This document shows, one piece after another, positions 22,517 through 33,900 of a stretch of DNA of 47,320 nucleotides; positions within the stretch are counted from its first letter, which is position 1, and every line of letters starts with the position of its first letter. This DNA is from a virus, in the IMG/VR virus record IMGVR_UViG_3300022562_000785, positions 1 through 47,320 of that record. One strand, written 5' to 3'. The notes beneath the pieces are model-generated. The model was not told the DNA's origin. It worked only from the letters and a program-made list of their open reading frames with translations, and did not search any database. The translations under genes and the position numbers were made by a program.

Positions 22517-22653
22517 ACTGGAAAGAGGCAATGGATGCGCTGGATGCGATGGCAGACACTTGGGTGGGTAAGGTAGTTACCAGCCGGTGGACTGTCTTTA
22601 TCCTGGGCGGGGTGGTGGTTGGATTGGCAGTTATCCTAGCAAAGGTGTTCTGA
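22513..22653 (+). CDS. Small single-TM lysis-cassette protein (46 aa)
   Basis: The ATG at 22513 overlaps the endolysin stop (ATGA), and the stop overlaps the next ATG (TGATG). Residues 28-45 form one TM helix (WTVFILGGVVVGLAVILAKVF); the N-terminus is charged. Position between endolysin and the three-TM holin suggests a small holin, antiholin or pinholin-like partner. Confidence 0.75.
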   Translation: MNWKEAMDALDAMADTWVGKVVTSRWTVFILGGVVVGLAVILAKVF

Positions 22654-23093
22654 TGCTTCCGCTTGCTGCGTTAATCCCTCCGGTTTTAGAGATCGGGGGG
22701 AAATTAATCGACCGTCTTTTCCCGGATAAAGTCGCCCAAGAAAAGGAACGAGCCGCTGCTGAATTGGCCCTAGCCAAGATGACTCGGGAATTGGATCTGG
22801 CTGAGTTGAGTACGAGCCTGTCCGCAATCATGGCCGAGGCGCAGAGTTCCGATCCCTGGACCAGTCGGGCGAGACCGAGCTTTCTGTACGTGATCTATGT
22901 TGTGATCTTGTTCGCATTCCCCTTAGGGGGCCTGTATGTGTACAGTCCTGAGATCGCGGATAGGTTCATTGATGGGTTCCAGCGCTGGCTCGGGGCTGTG
23001 CCGGATGCCCTGTGGGGATTGTTCGGGGTTGGGTATCTGGGCTATTCCGCAGCTCGGACCTATGACAAAAAGATCACGTTTAACAAGAAATGA
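22653..23093 (+). CDS. Three-TM holin (GTA-holin-like)
   Basis: 146 residues. The N-terminal helix (PLAALIPPVLEIGGKLIDR) is followed by a charged helix, then SSDPWTSRARPSFLYVIYVV, the signature around the second TM in the 3TM holin family, and a last hydrophobic stretch (ALWGLFGVGYLGYSAA). I start it at the ATG coupled to the preceding stop rather than at an upstream in-frame ATG. It would open the inner membrane for the endolysin. Confidence 0.85.
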   Translation: MLPLAALIPPVLEIGGKLIDRLFPDKVAQEKERAAAELALAKMTRELDLAELSTSLSAIMAEAQSSDPWTSRARPSFLYVIYVVILFAFPLGGLYVYSPEIADRFIDGFQRWLGAVPDALWGLFGVGYLGYSAARTYDKKITFNKK

Positions 23094-24715
23094 TTATACC
23101 TATCAATAATCTGTCTGAGTACGGGATCATTGCGGATCGACTTCCGCATGAGCTTCCTCCGAACGCTTTTAGTGGAGGGCAGAATATCCGCTTTCGGGAT
23201 GGGTATGCGGAGCGATTCCTGGGGCAGGAGGCAGCCTTCGGTACGCCTACGGTGGTACCGTACTGGCTCCTTCCTGTTCCCCAGCCGGCAGATTATTACT
23301 GGGTTTACGCGGGGTTGACTAAAGTATATGCGGTTTCGACCACTAGCACCCACACGAACATTACGCGCGAGACGACGCCAGGTTCTGGCACGGACGTTAA
23401 TTATAGTGCCACAGCCGACAAAAACTGGACCGGGGGTGTACTGGGCGGGATACCGGTGCTTAATAACGGCATTGACCCACCCCAAGTATGGCTCCCGGTA
23501 TCGACGAGTCAGAGGTTGCTCCCGCTGGATTACGTCACGGGGACCAGTACCTGGGCCAGTCTAAGCTACACCTGTAATGCGTTGAGGCCGTTTAAGGATT
23601 ACTTGATTGCGCTGGATTGTACCCTGGATTCGGGGGTGCGCTGGCCCCATATGGTAAAGTGGTCCCATCCCGCAATCGCAGGGGCGCTGCCGGTATCCTG
23701 GGATGATACGGACTCGACAAAGGATGCAGGTGAGTACAACTTGTCTCAGACGGCAGGATACTGTCTGGACTGTGCTCCTCTACGGGATATCAACGTTATC
23801 TACAAGGAGGATAGCATCTGGGGGATGCAGTATATCGGTGGGCTTTATATCTTCCGATTCTTTCAGATTGCGGGTCAGATCGGCGCGATTGCAAAGCGGT
23901 GCATGACTGAGTTCGCTACCGGACAGCACGCGGTTTTTGGAACTGGGGATTGTGTGGTCCATGACGGGCAGACGATGACCAGTATCCTATCCAGCCGGAT
24001 GAGAAAGTGGCTGTATAACCAGCTCGATCCTACGTACTATGCACGCAACTTTATCGCGCGCGTGTACGCGAAGCGAGAGGTTTGGTTCTGCTTCACTCCA
24101 ACTGGAAGCACGTTCCCAACCCAAGCCCTGGTATGGAACTTTGAGCAGAACTCGATAGGGGTTCGAGATCTCCCTGGGCTTGGGCACTTGACCGAGGGGC
24201 AGATTTATGCTACCTCTATCTCGGATACCTGGGACGGCGGGCCGAGTACTACTTGGGATGCGGACAGCGTGACCTGGGGCGAGAGCGGCTACACCCTCAC
24301 CGAGCCAAACCCCCTGGGCGCAGGGGTTACGGATACGCTACTGTATAATATGTCCTCCGGGTTAACCTTTAACGGGACAGACTACGATGCCTATGTCGAG
24401 CGGACTGGGCTTGGGATTCCACCAGTTAACAGTGGAACCCCTCCAGATATTTCCTCGATGAAGTTCGTGCGCCGGGTGTGGCCCAGGATTGAGGGCACAG
24501 ATGGTGCGACTGTACAGGTTGAGATTGGAACCCAGAACTATGTGGATGGATCTGTGACATGGGCAGATCCCATTAACTACACCATCGGCTCGAACGCGCG
24601 GATTGACTGCAGGTTGCGGGGCAGGATGTTGGCCTACCGGGTATCTTCCAGTACGGATATTGATTGGCGCCTGCACGGGATCGAGTTCGACGTTGATAAG
24701 TCCGGGAACTTTTGA
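23090..24715 (+). CDS. Tail nozzle/stabilisation-like protein (541 aa)
   Basis: A beta-rich protein with short repeated blades (YWLLPVPQPADYYWVYAG, GLTKVYAVSTTSTH, ALVWNFEQNSIGVRDLPG), as in the beta-propeller-containing tail hub of short-tailed phages (P22 gp10-like or T7-nozzle-like). Its length and its place after the lysis cassette and before the core proteins fit. The ATG overlaps the holin stop. It would close the tail channel; exact family not verified. Confidence 0.7.
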   Translation: MIIPINNLSEYGIIADRLPHELPPNAFSGGQNIRFRDGYAERFLGQEAAFGTPTVVPYWLLPVPQPADYYWVYAGLTKVYAVSTTSTHTNITRETTPGSGTDVNYSATADKNWTGGVLGGIPVLNNGIDPPQVWLPVSTSQRLLPLDYVTGTSTWASLSYTCNALRPFKDYLIALDCTLDSGVRWPHMVKWSHPAIAGALPVSWDDTDSTKDAGEYNLSQTAGYCLDCAPLRDINVIYKEDSIWGMQYIGGLYIFRFFQIAGQIGAIAKRCMTEFATGQHAVFGTGDCVVHDGQTMTSILSSRMRKWLYNQLDPTYYARNFIARVYAKREVWFCFTPTGSTFPTQALVWNFEQNSIGVRDLPGLGHLTEGQIYATSISDTWDGGPSTTWDADSVTWGESGYTLTEPNPLGAGVTDTLLYNMSSGLTFNGTDYDAYVERTGLGIPPVNSGTPPDISSMKFVRRVWPRIEGTDGATVQVEIGTQNYVDGSVTWADPINYTIGSNARIDCRLRGRMLAYRVSSSTDIDWRLHGIEFDVDKSGNF

Positions 24716-24966
24716 TGGAAAACTATTATCCTGAACCAGTACCCCTGGTAAAGAATCCGCAGGAACTTGCGGAGTTCATTCACCGGGAACTGCTGCGTAT
24801 CAGTACCGCGATTGTTCTGGGGAAGGCGCAGCAGATCGAGTTTCGGAATGTGGCCCCTGATCGGGTTTATGAGGGATTGATTCTTGGAGCGGATGGAACT
24901 AACTGGGACCCTGGTAGTGGTCAGGGAGTTTATGTGTATTATAACTCGACGTGGAATAAGCTATGA
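24715..24966 (+). CDS. Small hypothetical tail-region protein (83 aa)
   Basis: I start it at the ATG that overlaps the previous stop (24715); a TTG three bases earlier is possible. An N-terminal helix (PQELAEFIHRELLRISTAI) is followed by short strands. Probably a small virion protein linking the nozzle and the internal proteins. Unrecognised. Confidence 0.65.
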   Translation: MENYYPEPVPLVKNPQELAEFIHRELLRISTAIVLGKAQQIEFRNVAPDRVYEGLILGADGTNWDPGSGQGVYVYYNSTWNKL

Positions 24967-25427
24967 TGGAAGGGACTATCCTGACCCTGCCTAATGGGTA
25001 CCGGGGGTGGCTTACGAGTGATGAGTACCTGGATAAAATCTGGGATCAGGTCAGCCCGTTGCTTCAGAAAGCCATTGATCGGAACCGTGGAGAGTTCAAC
25101 CTGGAAGATGTGCGAAGGTTGATCGAGGCCCACCTATGCACGCTCTGGTGCGTAGAGAGTCCGAAGGGGGGAATCGTTGCGGCAGTCGTGGTGGAAGTTG
25201 TTAACTATGCTCGGTTTAGGGTTATGCGGTTGCTGTTGCTGGGCGGGGAAGAGTCTGGGAGCTGGAAGGATCTGTGGGCAGGGCTGGAGCACTATGCGAA
25301 ATACCAGCAATGCGCGCATATCGAAGCCTACACCCGTCCCGGTATGGAGCGGCTGTTTAGCAATACTGGAATGAAACGAGTCTACACCGTAATCTCGGTC
25401 CCGGTGACGTATGAGGAGCTGCATTAA
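24963..25427 (+). CDS. GNAT-acetyltransferase-like protein (154 aa)
   Basis: The central beta-strand pattern (GGIVAAVVVEVVNYARFRVM) followed by helix and the ending IEAYTRPGMERLFSNTGMKR resemble the GNAT fold. The acetyl-CoA-binding loop is not clearly conserved, so it may be a catalytically inactive virion version. Phages of this general type often carry such a gene just before the core proteins. The ATG overlaps the previous stop. Confidence 0.55.
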   Translation: MMEGTILTLPNGYRGWLTSDEYLDKIWDQVSPLLQKAIDRNRGEFNLEDVRRLIEAHLCTLWCVESPKGGIVAAVVVEVVNYARFRVMRLLLLGGEESGSWKDLWAGLEHYAKYQQCAHIEAYTRPGMERLFSNTGMKRVYTVISVPVTYEELH

Positions 25428-26377
25428 TGAAAGAAGTTCTTTATAGGTGGATTCTCCGTTACCTGGAGGCCGTAGGGTTTATCCTCTATGGTGGTAGTGG
25501 GGGTGGTGGGACCTCGACGCAGGTGGTGCAGAACTACTCCCCGGAGGAGACTGCCCGCCGGCTGAAGGTGTTTGATATTGGGCAGGCGGTATACGACCAA
25601 ACTGCCCAGAACGTAGCTAACAATCCCTATCCGGGACCGGCACCTGTTGGACTTGACCCACAGACCGTCCAGGCCCAAAACCTTGCTCGCTCCCAGGTAC
25701 CCTACCTGCAACAGCAAGCACAACAGCTAGGGAATAGCCAGGCTTTCGCACTTGGTCCGGTGTTGTATCCCCAGTCGAATCCTGCTCTTCAGCAGTACAT
25801 TCAAACGGGTGTGGTTCAGCCTGCGATCCAGGGGCTAACCGATGCGGGAGGAGCGCTGAGCAACATCCGTTCTGGGGCGCAGTCTGCTGGTCAGTTTGGC
25901 AGTACACGTCAGGGGATTGGCGAGGGGCTCGCAACCGCGCGGACTATCCAAGATATAACCGCGAAGTCGGCGGGGTTGAGTGCCCAGGCCTACGGACAAG
26001 GACTGGAGGCGATGGGACGGGCGCAGGCCCTTGCACCCCAAACCATGCAGGCCCAACTCTTTCCGGCCCAAGCTCTTGAAGCCCTGGGACGGAGTAATGA
26101 GGCGTATGCCCAGGAACAGGAGAACTTTGCAGCCCAGGCAAGGCAGTATGAGCTTACCAAGGACTGGCAAGCGCTGGCACCGTTTGCAAGCTTGATATTT
26201 GGTGCCGGGTCGAGCCAGAGTACCACGACAGCCACGAACACAGCACCTCAGCCTAACAGGACGGCAGGAGTTCTCGGTGGGGCTGCGAGTGGGGCTGCGA
26301 TGGGTACGATGGTTTATCCTGGAATCGGTACAGCAGTCGGGGCTGTTATCGGCGGTCTAATGGGCGCAATGCAGTAA
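25427..26377 (+). CDS. Internal core / DNA-ejection protein (316 aa)
   Basis: Gln/Ala-rich helical protein (residues 70-260, with LPYLQQQAQQLG-like repeats) and a hydrophobic Gly/Ala C-terminus (GVLGGAASGAAMGTMVYPG, then GTAVGAVIGGLMGAMQ). This is typical of ejected core proteins that insert into the host membrane. A Gly-rich hinge (GGSGGGGTS) lies at 23-31. It precedes two more Gln/Ala-rich proteins and the giant ejection protein. Confidence 0.7.
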   Translation: MKEVLYRWILRYLEAVGFILYGGSGGGGTSTQVVQNYSPEETARRLKVFDIGQAVYDQTAQNVANNPYPGPAPVGLDPQTVQAQNLARSQVPYLQQQAQQLGNSQAFALGPVLYPQSNPALQQYIQTGVVQPAIQGLTDAGGALSNIRSGAQSAGQFGSTRQGIGEGLATARTIQDITAKSAGLSAQAYGQGLEAMGRAQALAPQTMQAQLFPAQALEALGRSNEAYAQEQENFAAQARQYELTKDWQALAPFASLIFGAGSSQSTTTATNTAPQPNRTAGVLGGAASGAAMGTMVYPGIGTAVGAVIGGLMGAMQ

Positions 26378-26387
26378 GGAGCTAACA

Positions 26388-26858
26388 ATGAGCGGTGGAA
26401 TGCAAGCAGGTGGTATGGGTGGGATGGCTGGTATGATGGGTGGCGGTGGAGCTGGTGGTGTAGACCAGCTCGCCCAGATGATGCAGAACGTACCGGATGA
26501 TAAGCTGATGGCCTTGGCCCAGAACGTCAACCCGGATGCTGTTCAGGCAGCTCTGATGCAGAATCCTGGCTTGCGACTGCCTGATACTGACCCAGGGTTA
26601 TCGGATATTATCCAGGGGAAAGTACAAATCACCCCCTCTCCGAAACCTGAGACACGTGCCCCGTCCCTTAGTCCACAAGCGCTATCGGCACTTGGTAAAT
26701 TTGGCCAGGACCAAAACGCGGCTCCGCGTACTCCGCAGGCACAGGCGGTCGCACCCGCATCCGGGAGACAGGTTAATATCAACCCGAGTGCGTATATCCA
26801 ACCCGCCCTCCAGAGTCAGCGTAGGTTGACCCTGGCGGATCTCCTTGGGAGAAGGTAA
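26388..26858 (+). CDS. Met/Gly-rich small core protein (156 aa)
   Basis: The first 25 residues are almost only Met, Gly and Ala (GMQAGGMGGMAGMMGGGGAG). The rest is helical with Gln/Pro-rich linkers. AAGGAG precedes the ATG by 6 bases. It fits with its neighbours as an internal virion protein ejected with the DNA. Confidence 0.65.
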   Translation: MSGGMQAGGMGGMAGMMGGGGAGGVDQLAQMMQNVPDDKLMALAQNVNPDAVQAALMQNPGLRLPDTDPGLSDIIQGKVQITPSPKPETRAPSLSPQALSALGKFGQDQNAAPRTPQAQAVAPASGRQVNINPSAYIQPALQSQRRLTLADLLGRR

Positions 26859-26859
26859 G

Positions 26860-27996
26860 ATGCCAGACTCCTTTTCTTTTCTTAACCCGAGTGGTACCTC
26901 GGATGTACAGCCGCAAACGGCTCCTGGGATGGGTGCGGTTATCCAGCCTCAGGATCCTCTCCAGGCTGAAATAACCCGACCAGCTCGGAGCCAGGAGGAG
27001 GTGCAGGACCGGTTCATTAAGTTTAAGCAAATGTTTGCTGATCCTAAGTTCCAGCAAGCCCTTCTCATGTTCGGAAGCCATGTGCTGAAACAGGGCTCAA
27101 TGGGCGCGCCAACAGGGGCTGCGGTTGGGGGTGGTTTGCAGGTTGGGATGGGTACCTATGACCTCTTGAACCAGCAAGAACAGGAGCGTCAACTCGCAGA
27201 GCAGGAAGCCCAGCGTAGGAACCAACTTGCGGGATCAACGACTGCGTACCAGGGGGCGATGACGGCCAGGACTCAGCAACAGACCCAAGAGGCCATTGCT
27301 ACTGAGCCGAACCGACGGAAGATGTCGGATCTGGAACTCCAGAAAATGGAGAAGTCCCTTAACAAGATGGAACAGGATCTTTCCTTGGGCAAGGCGGACC
27401 TTGCTGGGAAGAATATCCTGAACGATCTCAATGCGTATAAGCTGTTCCTTACGGAGAACTATGGACAACAGCAGACCATTGCAACCCTGGACGAGGCAAA
27501 GGCACAGGCTCGGGCACAGCAGCTGAAGAACCGGATTGCCGAGGTCGAGGCACGGGCTGCGGAATCCTTGACACCGGAAGAGTCAAAGAATCTGCTGCTG
27601 AAGAAATCCCAGGGCTCGACCAGTGCCCAGGTTCAGGTAATGGAAGCCCTGAAAAGCAGCATGAAGATTGCGTATCCGAAGATGACAGAGCAGGAGATTA
27701 ACCAACGGATACTGGAGCTACAAGGGGCTGGAAAAGAGACTATCCTGACTCGGGTGAATGCTGCCGATAAGGTGATTCAAGCTGGACAGCTTTCTGGGGA
27801 TAAGGCTCTAGAGCAGCAAGGGATTGAGATGATGAAGGCAGCCACGTCCGGTATGAGGACTCCTACAAATCAAGCTACCGGAAAGATTGAGACTCCCGTG
27901 GTAGGACAGGAACGTCGTGGAGCTGATGGCCGGCTATGGGTTAAAGTGGAACCCAGCCCCGAAAACCCCTCTGGCTGGAAACTGAAAGGTAAATAG
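26860..27996 (+). CDS. Core/ejection protein with long helices (378 aa)
   Basis: I start it at ATG 26860, which has GGGAGAAGG just upstream, not at the in-frame TTG 15 bases earlier. Residues 90-270 are continuous charged/Gln-rich helix, probably coiled coil (EQERQLAEQEAQRRNQLAG). A Gly-rich hydrophobic patch precedes it (MGAPTGAAVGGGLQVGMG). Probably part of the internal core with its neighbours. It ends directly at the GTG of the giant gene. Confidence 0.7.
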   Translation: MPDSFSFLNPSGTSDVQPQTAPGMGAVIQPQDPLQAEITRPARSQEEVQDRFIKFKQMFADPKFQQALLMFGSHVLKQGSMGAPTGAAVGGGLQVGMGTYDLLNQQEQERQLAEQEAQRRNQLAGSTTAYQGAMTARTQQQTQEAIATEPNRRKMSDLELQKMEKSLNKMEQDLSLGKADLAGKNILNDLNAYKLFLTENYGQQQTIATLDEAKAQARAQQLKNRIAEVEARAAESLTPEESKNLLLKKSQGSTSAQVQVMEALKSSMKIAYPKMTEQEINQRILELQGAGKETILTRVNAADKVIQAGQLSGDKALEQQGIEMMKAATSGMRTPTNQATGKIETPVVGQERRGADGRLWVKVEPSPENPSGWKLKGK

Positions 27997-30900
27997 TGGC
28001 TGATCCATTTCAGGTTGATCCAAAGGAGCAACGATCTCGGGATCTGTTTGCGTTGCAGCTTGTTCGTGGGGAGGCGACTCAGAACCCTAACGATCCGATG
28101 CTGTCCAAGGATTTGGCCTTTCGGGAAAAGGCTCTTGGGAACCCTCCTCCGGCTGCAGAGCAACCTAGTCCTGAGGATTTGAAGCTATGGGGAGAATCCC
28201 CTAATCCCCAACCCTCGGAAGAAGACCTGAAACTTTTAAATGCTCCTATTGCGGAGCAGCCCAGCGCCGAAGACTTGAAGATCCTTAATGGGCCCGCAAG
28301 CTTTTGGACAGAGACAGTTCCCAGCCTTCCAGAACGGACTGTTCGTAGCGCGGAGATGCAGTACTCCGGGGCGAAGTTGTGGTGGAGTGAGCCGCAGCTC
28401 TCAATGGTCGAGAATACGATTCAGGAGATGTTCAATATGTCCCCTGAGGCGTATGTACAAGCCCACCCGGATCACTATCTTGCCCAACGGTATCTGGAGC
28501 TGAAACCGAAGGTTGACCAAGAGCGGTTGACGGCGAGCAATCTCCAGGCGGAGATGAACATTATCCGACCCTTCAAGGAGGGCCTGGCTGGTCGAATTGT
28601 GGGAGGTGCAGCGGAGAGCCTGGGGGCCATGCTTCCAGGATTTGCGGTGGGGGCGGTTACTGGGAACCCCTTCCTTGCCGCAGGGGCGGGAATTGGATTG
28701 GGTTCTGCGGCCCAGACTGGCGGAAGCTACCTCGACGCACGGGACAATCTCCCCCCGGAAAAGGCTGCGGAGTTCGCGGCTCGGGCGGGGTTTATTGAAG
28801 GGGCCTTTGAAGGCATTCCCTTTTTCGGGGCTGCCAATAAAACAGGTATGCTGGCGAAGTGGCTAACTTTCGCAAAGGAAGAAGCCGGAACCGAGTTCGC
28901 TACCCAGTTCCTTCAGAGTACGGATGAGAAGCTCACCTATCGTCCAGATAAGACTTGGATGGATATCCTTCAAGAATCTATAGAAGCTGGAGCGAGCGGG
29001 GGGCTGGTCGGAGTTATGTTCGGTCCTGCATCGAGTCGCTTGCACCAGGGCGGGAAGATGCCTGAGAAGTATCAGGGCTTCCAGGACGAGTTCATTGCTA
29101 ATTATGAGAAGCTGGATAGTGCGAAGCGGTTGGCTATGCTGGGGCAGCCCGTCGATCTTCCCACTGTCGCGGATCAGGTTAAGGCCGAGTTCAAAGCAAT
29201 TGAAGATCGGTTCCTTGGTCAGGTGATGGCGGACGAGGCCGCGCAACAGAAGCGGGCCACGGAGCTGGGTGCGGGGGCGCGCGAAGCCATAACCGGGATG
29301 ACGAATGACCAGCAAATGGCGCTCTTGCAGAGTGTTGCAGATGCTGTAACCCGTCCGGAGAATCCTGAGACGGTGGCCCGCTTGGGAGATGTTAACTATA
29401 ACTCCAACGAGATACAAAAGCAAAAGATTGCTGCTGAAGAAGAGATAAAGCAATCTATGGAAGATGTGGGAAGAGGTCTTCCAGCCCAAGCAAGCTTAAC
29501 CCGTTATGTAAATCCTAACGATGCAACCCCCACAGACCAGTTGCCTGTTCTAGTTAGTACAGAGGGAACACAAGAACTTGGAAGTACTATTAGACAGGTA
29601 CCTTTGACACCGGGATCTGTGCGACTGCTGGGAGTACCATCTATCCAGATGCCTACAGAGCTGGGCAAGGCGATGGTAGAGACAGTACAACAGTTTGCCC
29701 GGAAGTATATGCCGGATGCGAGCTTCTTCATCGTCAACCAGACGTTGAGTGAGGCTGCTGGGGTTGCTGGACATTTGACTCTGAGCCCTGGGGTCCATCT
29801 GATCTTCCCCCGGAATATGACTGCGAGCGAGGGGAAGTTTGGAAAGGGGGTAACGTTTAACGATATCCGCTATAATCCTCAGACAGCAGCGGAGACAGTA
29901 GGATCTCTAGATCATGAGATGGGTCATGCTCTGGAGCGGGATTTGATTGAGGTTCTCAAAACAGACCCCACACACCAAGTAGCTTATCAGAAGTTGGAAG
30001 CAGACTGGCGCGCGAAGGTAGACAGGATCATGTCTCGGCAGATGACCGCTGCTGAGTTTGGGAATACCTGGTTGGGGCCGTGGAAGTTGATGCGGGGGCT
30101 GCTCCCGACTCAGAAGTCCAAGACCGCGGAACACGCGAAAGCCTGGGAGATCACGGGCCGTGACCGGGCGAGGATGAATTCCCATTACTGGCTTGAAGCT
30201 AAGGAAGTCTCCTATGGGGGACGAAGGATTAAATTCGACGCTGTGGACCCGAATGCACCAGCGATCGAAGCTATTCGAAGGACGTATAACATCGCCTATT
30301 ACGGGCGCACCCCGCCCGTAACCTTTGAGAAATTTCTTGAGACTTATCTAAGCTTTCCAGAATTTTTTGCGGAGCAAACGTCCCGGTATCAGTTCCACCG
30401 GGAACAGTACCGTAAAGTTGGATTGGGTAACCTGTTTGACCAGGTGCTGAATAAGCTTCGCCAGTTCTTCAAGGATGCCAAGTCCAGCAAGCGGATAGCT
30501 CCAACCAAGCCCTTTGCAGAGTTCATGGATGAGCTAACGATGGCCGGAGGTATCCGGTTGACTCCGAAGCCCAGTCCAGTGGAGGCCGTCCCCCAACCTA
30601 CAGCGGATGAGATCACTCGTGCCCTTGCCGAAGCAGAGAAGACTGTTGCGGAAAATCCTCAACGGAGTACAGCGGCGGAGAGCGGGCTGGTCCCAAATAC
30701 TCCAGAATGGGAAGCTCGAAAGCGAGAGCTATTCGCGCGACAACAGGAGCTTGGACTTCCGAGGGGAAGTGTTACTAAGGAAAAGATACGACAGCTGATC
30801 AAAGCGGGTGAGTTCCAGGCTGCGGCCCAGATCATTAACGACGTGCGGGCGGGGAAGGATATTCATCTTGACCTTCGGGACAGCCCGCCGACACCTGAGA

Positions 30901-33900
30901 TCCAGCCAGAGGAGATTGAGGACTGGAAAGAGATCAGACAGTTCTCGGATGGTACTGATATCCAACAGGATCTGTCGGGCCTTACAGCGAGAACAGGGTT
31001 TATAGACCCCTCGGGACAGGAATGGTTCTTCAAGGGTAATTTGAATGTTCGGCTGAATGCGGAAGGCCGAGATAGTAAGCGGGCCGAGATACTAAACTCT
31101 CGGCTGATTGAAATGCTGGGCGTGAAGACTACCTATACCAGGCCTGCATACCAGCATGGCGAGATGGTAGGGTTGGTCTCGAAGTGGCAACCAGGGCTAC
31201 AGGGGTATATAGATGTTCAAGGGAATTGGTCCTCGAACATTGACCTTGAATACCAGCTCCGTCTCGCGCTCGGAATTGGCTTGACGGATCTGACGGACTA
31301 CCATGAGGGGAATATCATGGTAGATCCTAACAACGAACCCATAGTTATCGATACTGAGATTCTTGGAGGTCCACAGGGTATCCTGTTTGATAATGTCTCC
31401 ACACTGTGGAAGTTCATTACCAATAAAGGTCGGGTTGTTCAGACCCCTGGTCCACAGCAAACCATCCTACCGAATTTGGAGCAGTTACGTGCTCTGGCTA
31501 GAACGGTAGTGGCAGAGCTGGATATGGACTTTCTGCGCGATGTAGCGAATAGTCTGGGCTTTGAGGATGACCGGATCGTGCCCAGGTATATGGCTGCGGT
31601 GGAAGCTCGAATGAAGCGACTCGCTGGAAGCCTGGGATTTAGTGCTCCAAAGGGGTCCACGTTGCTCTTCGATCCGGAGAAGATTGATGGGATTCAGCTT
31701 GTTTCGAGGGCTGGGTTGAGTGAAGAAGAAGCTGGTAAACCCACGGCGTCCCTTGCTGCAAATATAATGTGGAGGAAGTTCGGGACAAAATCTCCCTTTT
31801 TCCTGAGGTGGTTCGGGGACTGGACCAAGAACAAAGCTACCCATGAGGTCCAGGTACAAACGGCTGGCACCTTTGAAATGACAGGCTGGAATGGAGAGAC
31901 CCGAGTCGTCCCGAATGAACATAGCGTTGCGGTTGATCCCTTGACAGGGGAACCTGTTAAGTTGTTCATCAGCACTCAATCCTTTAACCGGGACGGGTAT
32001 GCTGTCCTGACTCCTAATAACCCCGTGTACTTTAATAGGCGGATACGGGAGAAGACTTGGGTTAGCAAGCTGCAAGCTGATCGTATTGAGACGATGTTGT
32101 TGAAGGATAAGATCGTAGCACAGCTGGAAGCTACGGAGGACCCCTTCGAGATCGGACAGCTTCAGATTCGAGTGGAGAGACTAAATGATGCGCTGGCTCG
32201 AACGGATAAGGCTCTTGATGCCGAGCTGAACTATCTGGAAAGTGTGGAGAACAGGGCGAAGGTTCCTGTGTACACCTCCATGCAGAATCCGATGTTTGCA
32301 AGGTTTCCTGAGGGTTCTCCTGTTCCTACTACGGAGACGCTCAAGCAGCTAATCCTCGATGCCCAAGGGGAAGGACATGATGGGCTGGTGCTGCTGGATG
32401 TGTTGACTCCAGACGGGACAACGACTACTGTCTATATGCCCGTAGCCCCGTGGCAAGTGAAGTATGCTACGGATAAACAGTGGGGGTCGTTCAGCGATAG
32501 CTCGAAGATGAACCTGGATCTGAGCGATCCGGGGGATAGCGCGATTAACCAAACGGATAAGAAGGCAAGGAAACTCTTCGGGGACTCGAACTTGGGGCGG
32601 TCCCTGAACCATACCTCCAAGGGCTGGATGTACAACTTCCTCCAGACCCAACAGCTTGCCCACCTGCACCCGGAGAGTGAAGGGTTTAACCAGGTAAGTC
32701 AGGCCATGAGCCACTTCACCCTGGATAAGCTGCGGATCATGGCCAGGGGCGAGGGGGTGATGGACAGCTGGAATCGGCTGAGCTTCGAATCCACGAACCG
32801 GGTTGAGTCAGCCCTTCGGGATGAGTTCGAGAAGAAGGTTCACTGGACCGATATTAAAGAGATCACGAGCACGGCGGGGCTTCCAACGTATACCCATGAG
32901 TTCAAGACCGATGGGAGCACCTTCACGGAGCTGAAACGTCATGGGATAGACGTGACGACGCAGCTAGGTAAAGAAGAGGCGGCGCTTTTCCTCAAGACGA
33001 AGAACGCCTTGATGTTTAACCTGGACCAAATGACTCGGGCATTCTTGACCAGGCAGCTGGACCGGATGCAGAACAGTCCAGATACATTCCGGCAAGGGGA
33101 AGCTATTAAGTTTCTCCAGCGGGTGAAGGATATCAGGAACAAGCCCTTCCTACCACAGCAGCGCTTCGGGAAATATCTATGGGAGATTCAGAGGAAGAAC
33201 GAGAAGGGGAACTGGGTTCCCATCCATAGGGAAGCCCTGGAGAATGAGCCCGCATGGATTGAGAGGGGCCAACAACTTAAGGTCCGGGTAAAGGGCGCGA
33301 ACGAACGGATACTTCCAATCCGGCTCCATGAGCGGCAGGCGGTCCTGATGATGCTCCCCTACGATTTCGCGGAGATGGCTGCGAATGAGCTGGGGCTGGC
33401 GCCTGATGAGATTAAAACCCTCGTCACCATTATGCAGCCGCTGAAGCAGGACAAGTTCTTTAAAGGTATGGAGGATCGGTACCTTGCGATCAGTGGGGCG
33501 AGCCCGGACTTCCTCCGCAGCTTGGCAAGTTTCTTCTGGCACAACTCGAACCAGATCGCGAAGCTGGACTATAAAGGGAAGTTTAACCAGGCCATGCGTA
33601 ACCTGCGGGCCGAGGTACGGGAGCTGGCAGATCAAGCCGCGCAGAGCCCGGAGGCTACGAAAGCCTACGCTGTTCGGGAGAACTTGCTGGCGTATGCCGA
33701 GCACCAGATCGAGTACGCCATGCACCCTGCGGATGAGTTCTACCGCACCCGGTCGGCCTTGTCCATCGCGTTCCTCTGGGGGAATGTGAAGACAGCTACC
33801 CTTAACCTGTACGGGCTGGTCACGACCTGGGCAGATCTAACCTCGGCCCTTGGATTTGTGAAGGGGAACGGGGTATTCCTCGGGGCGGTGTATGATAATG

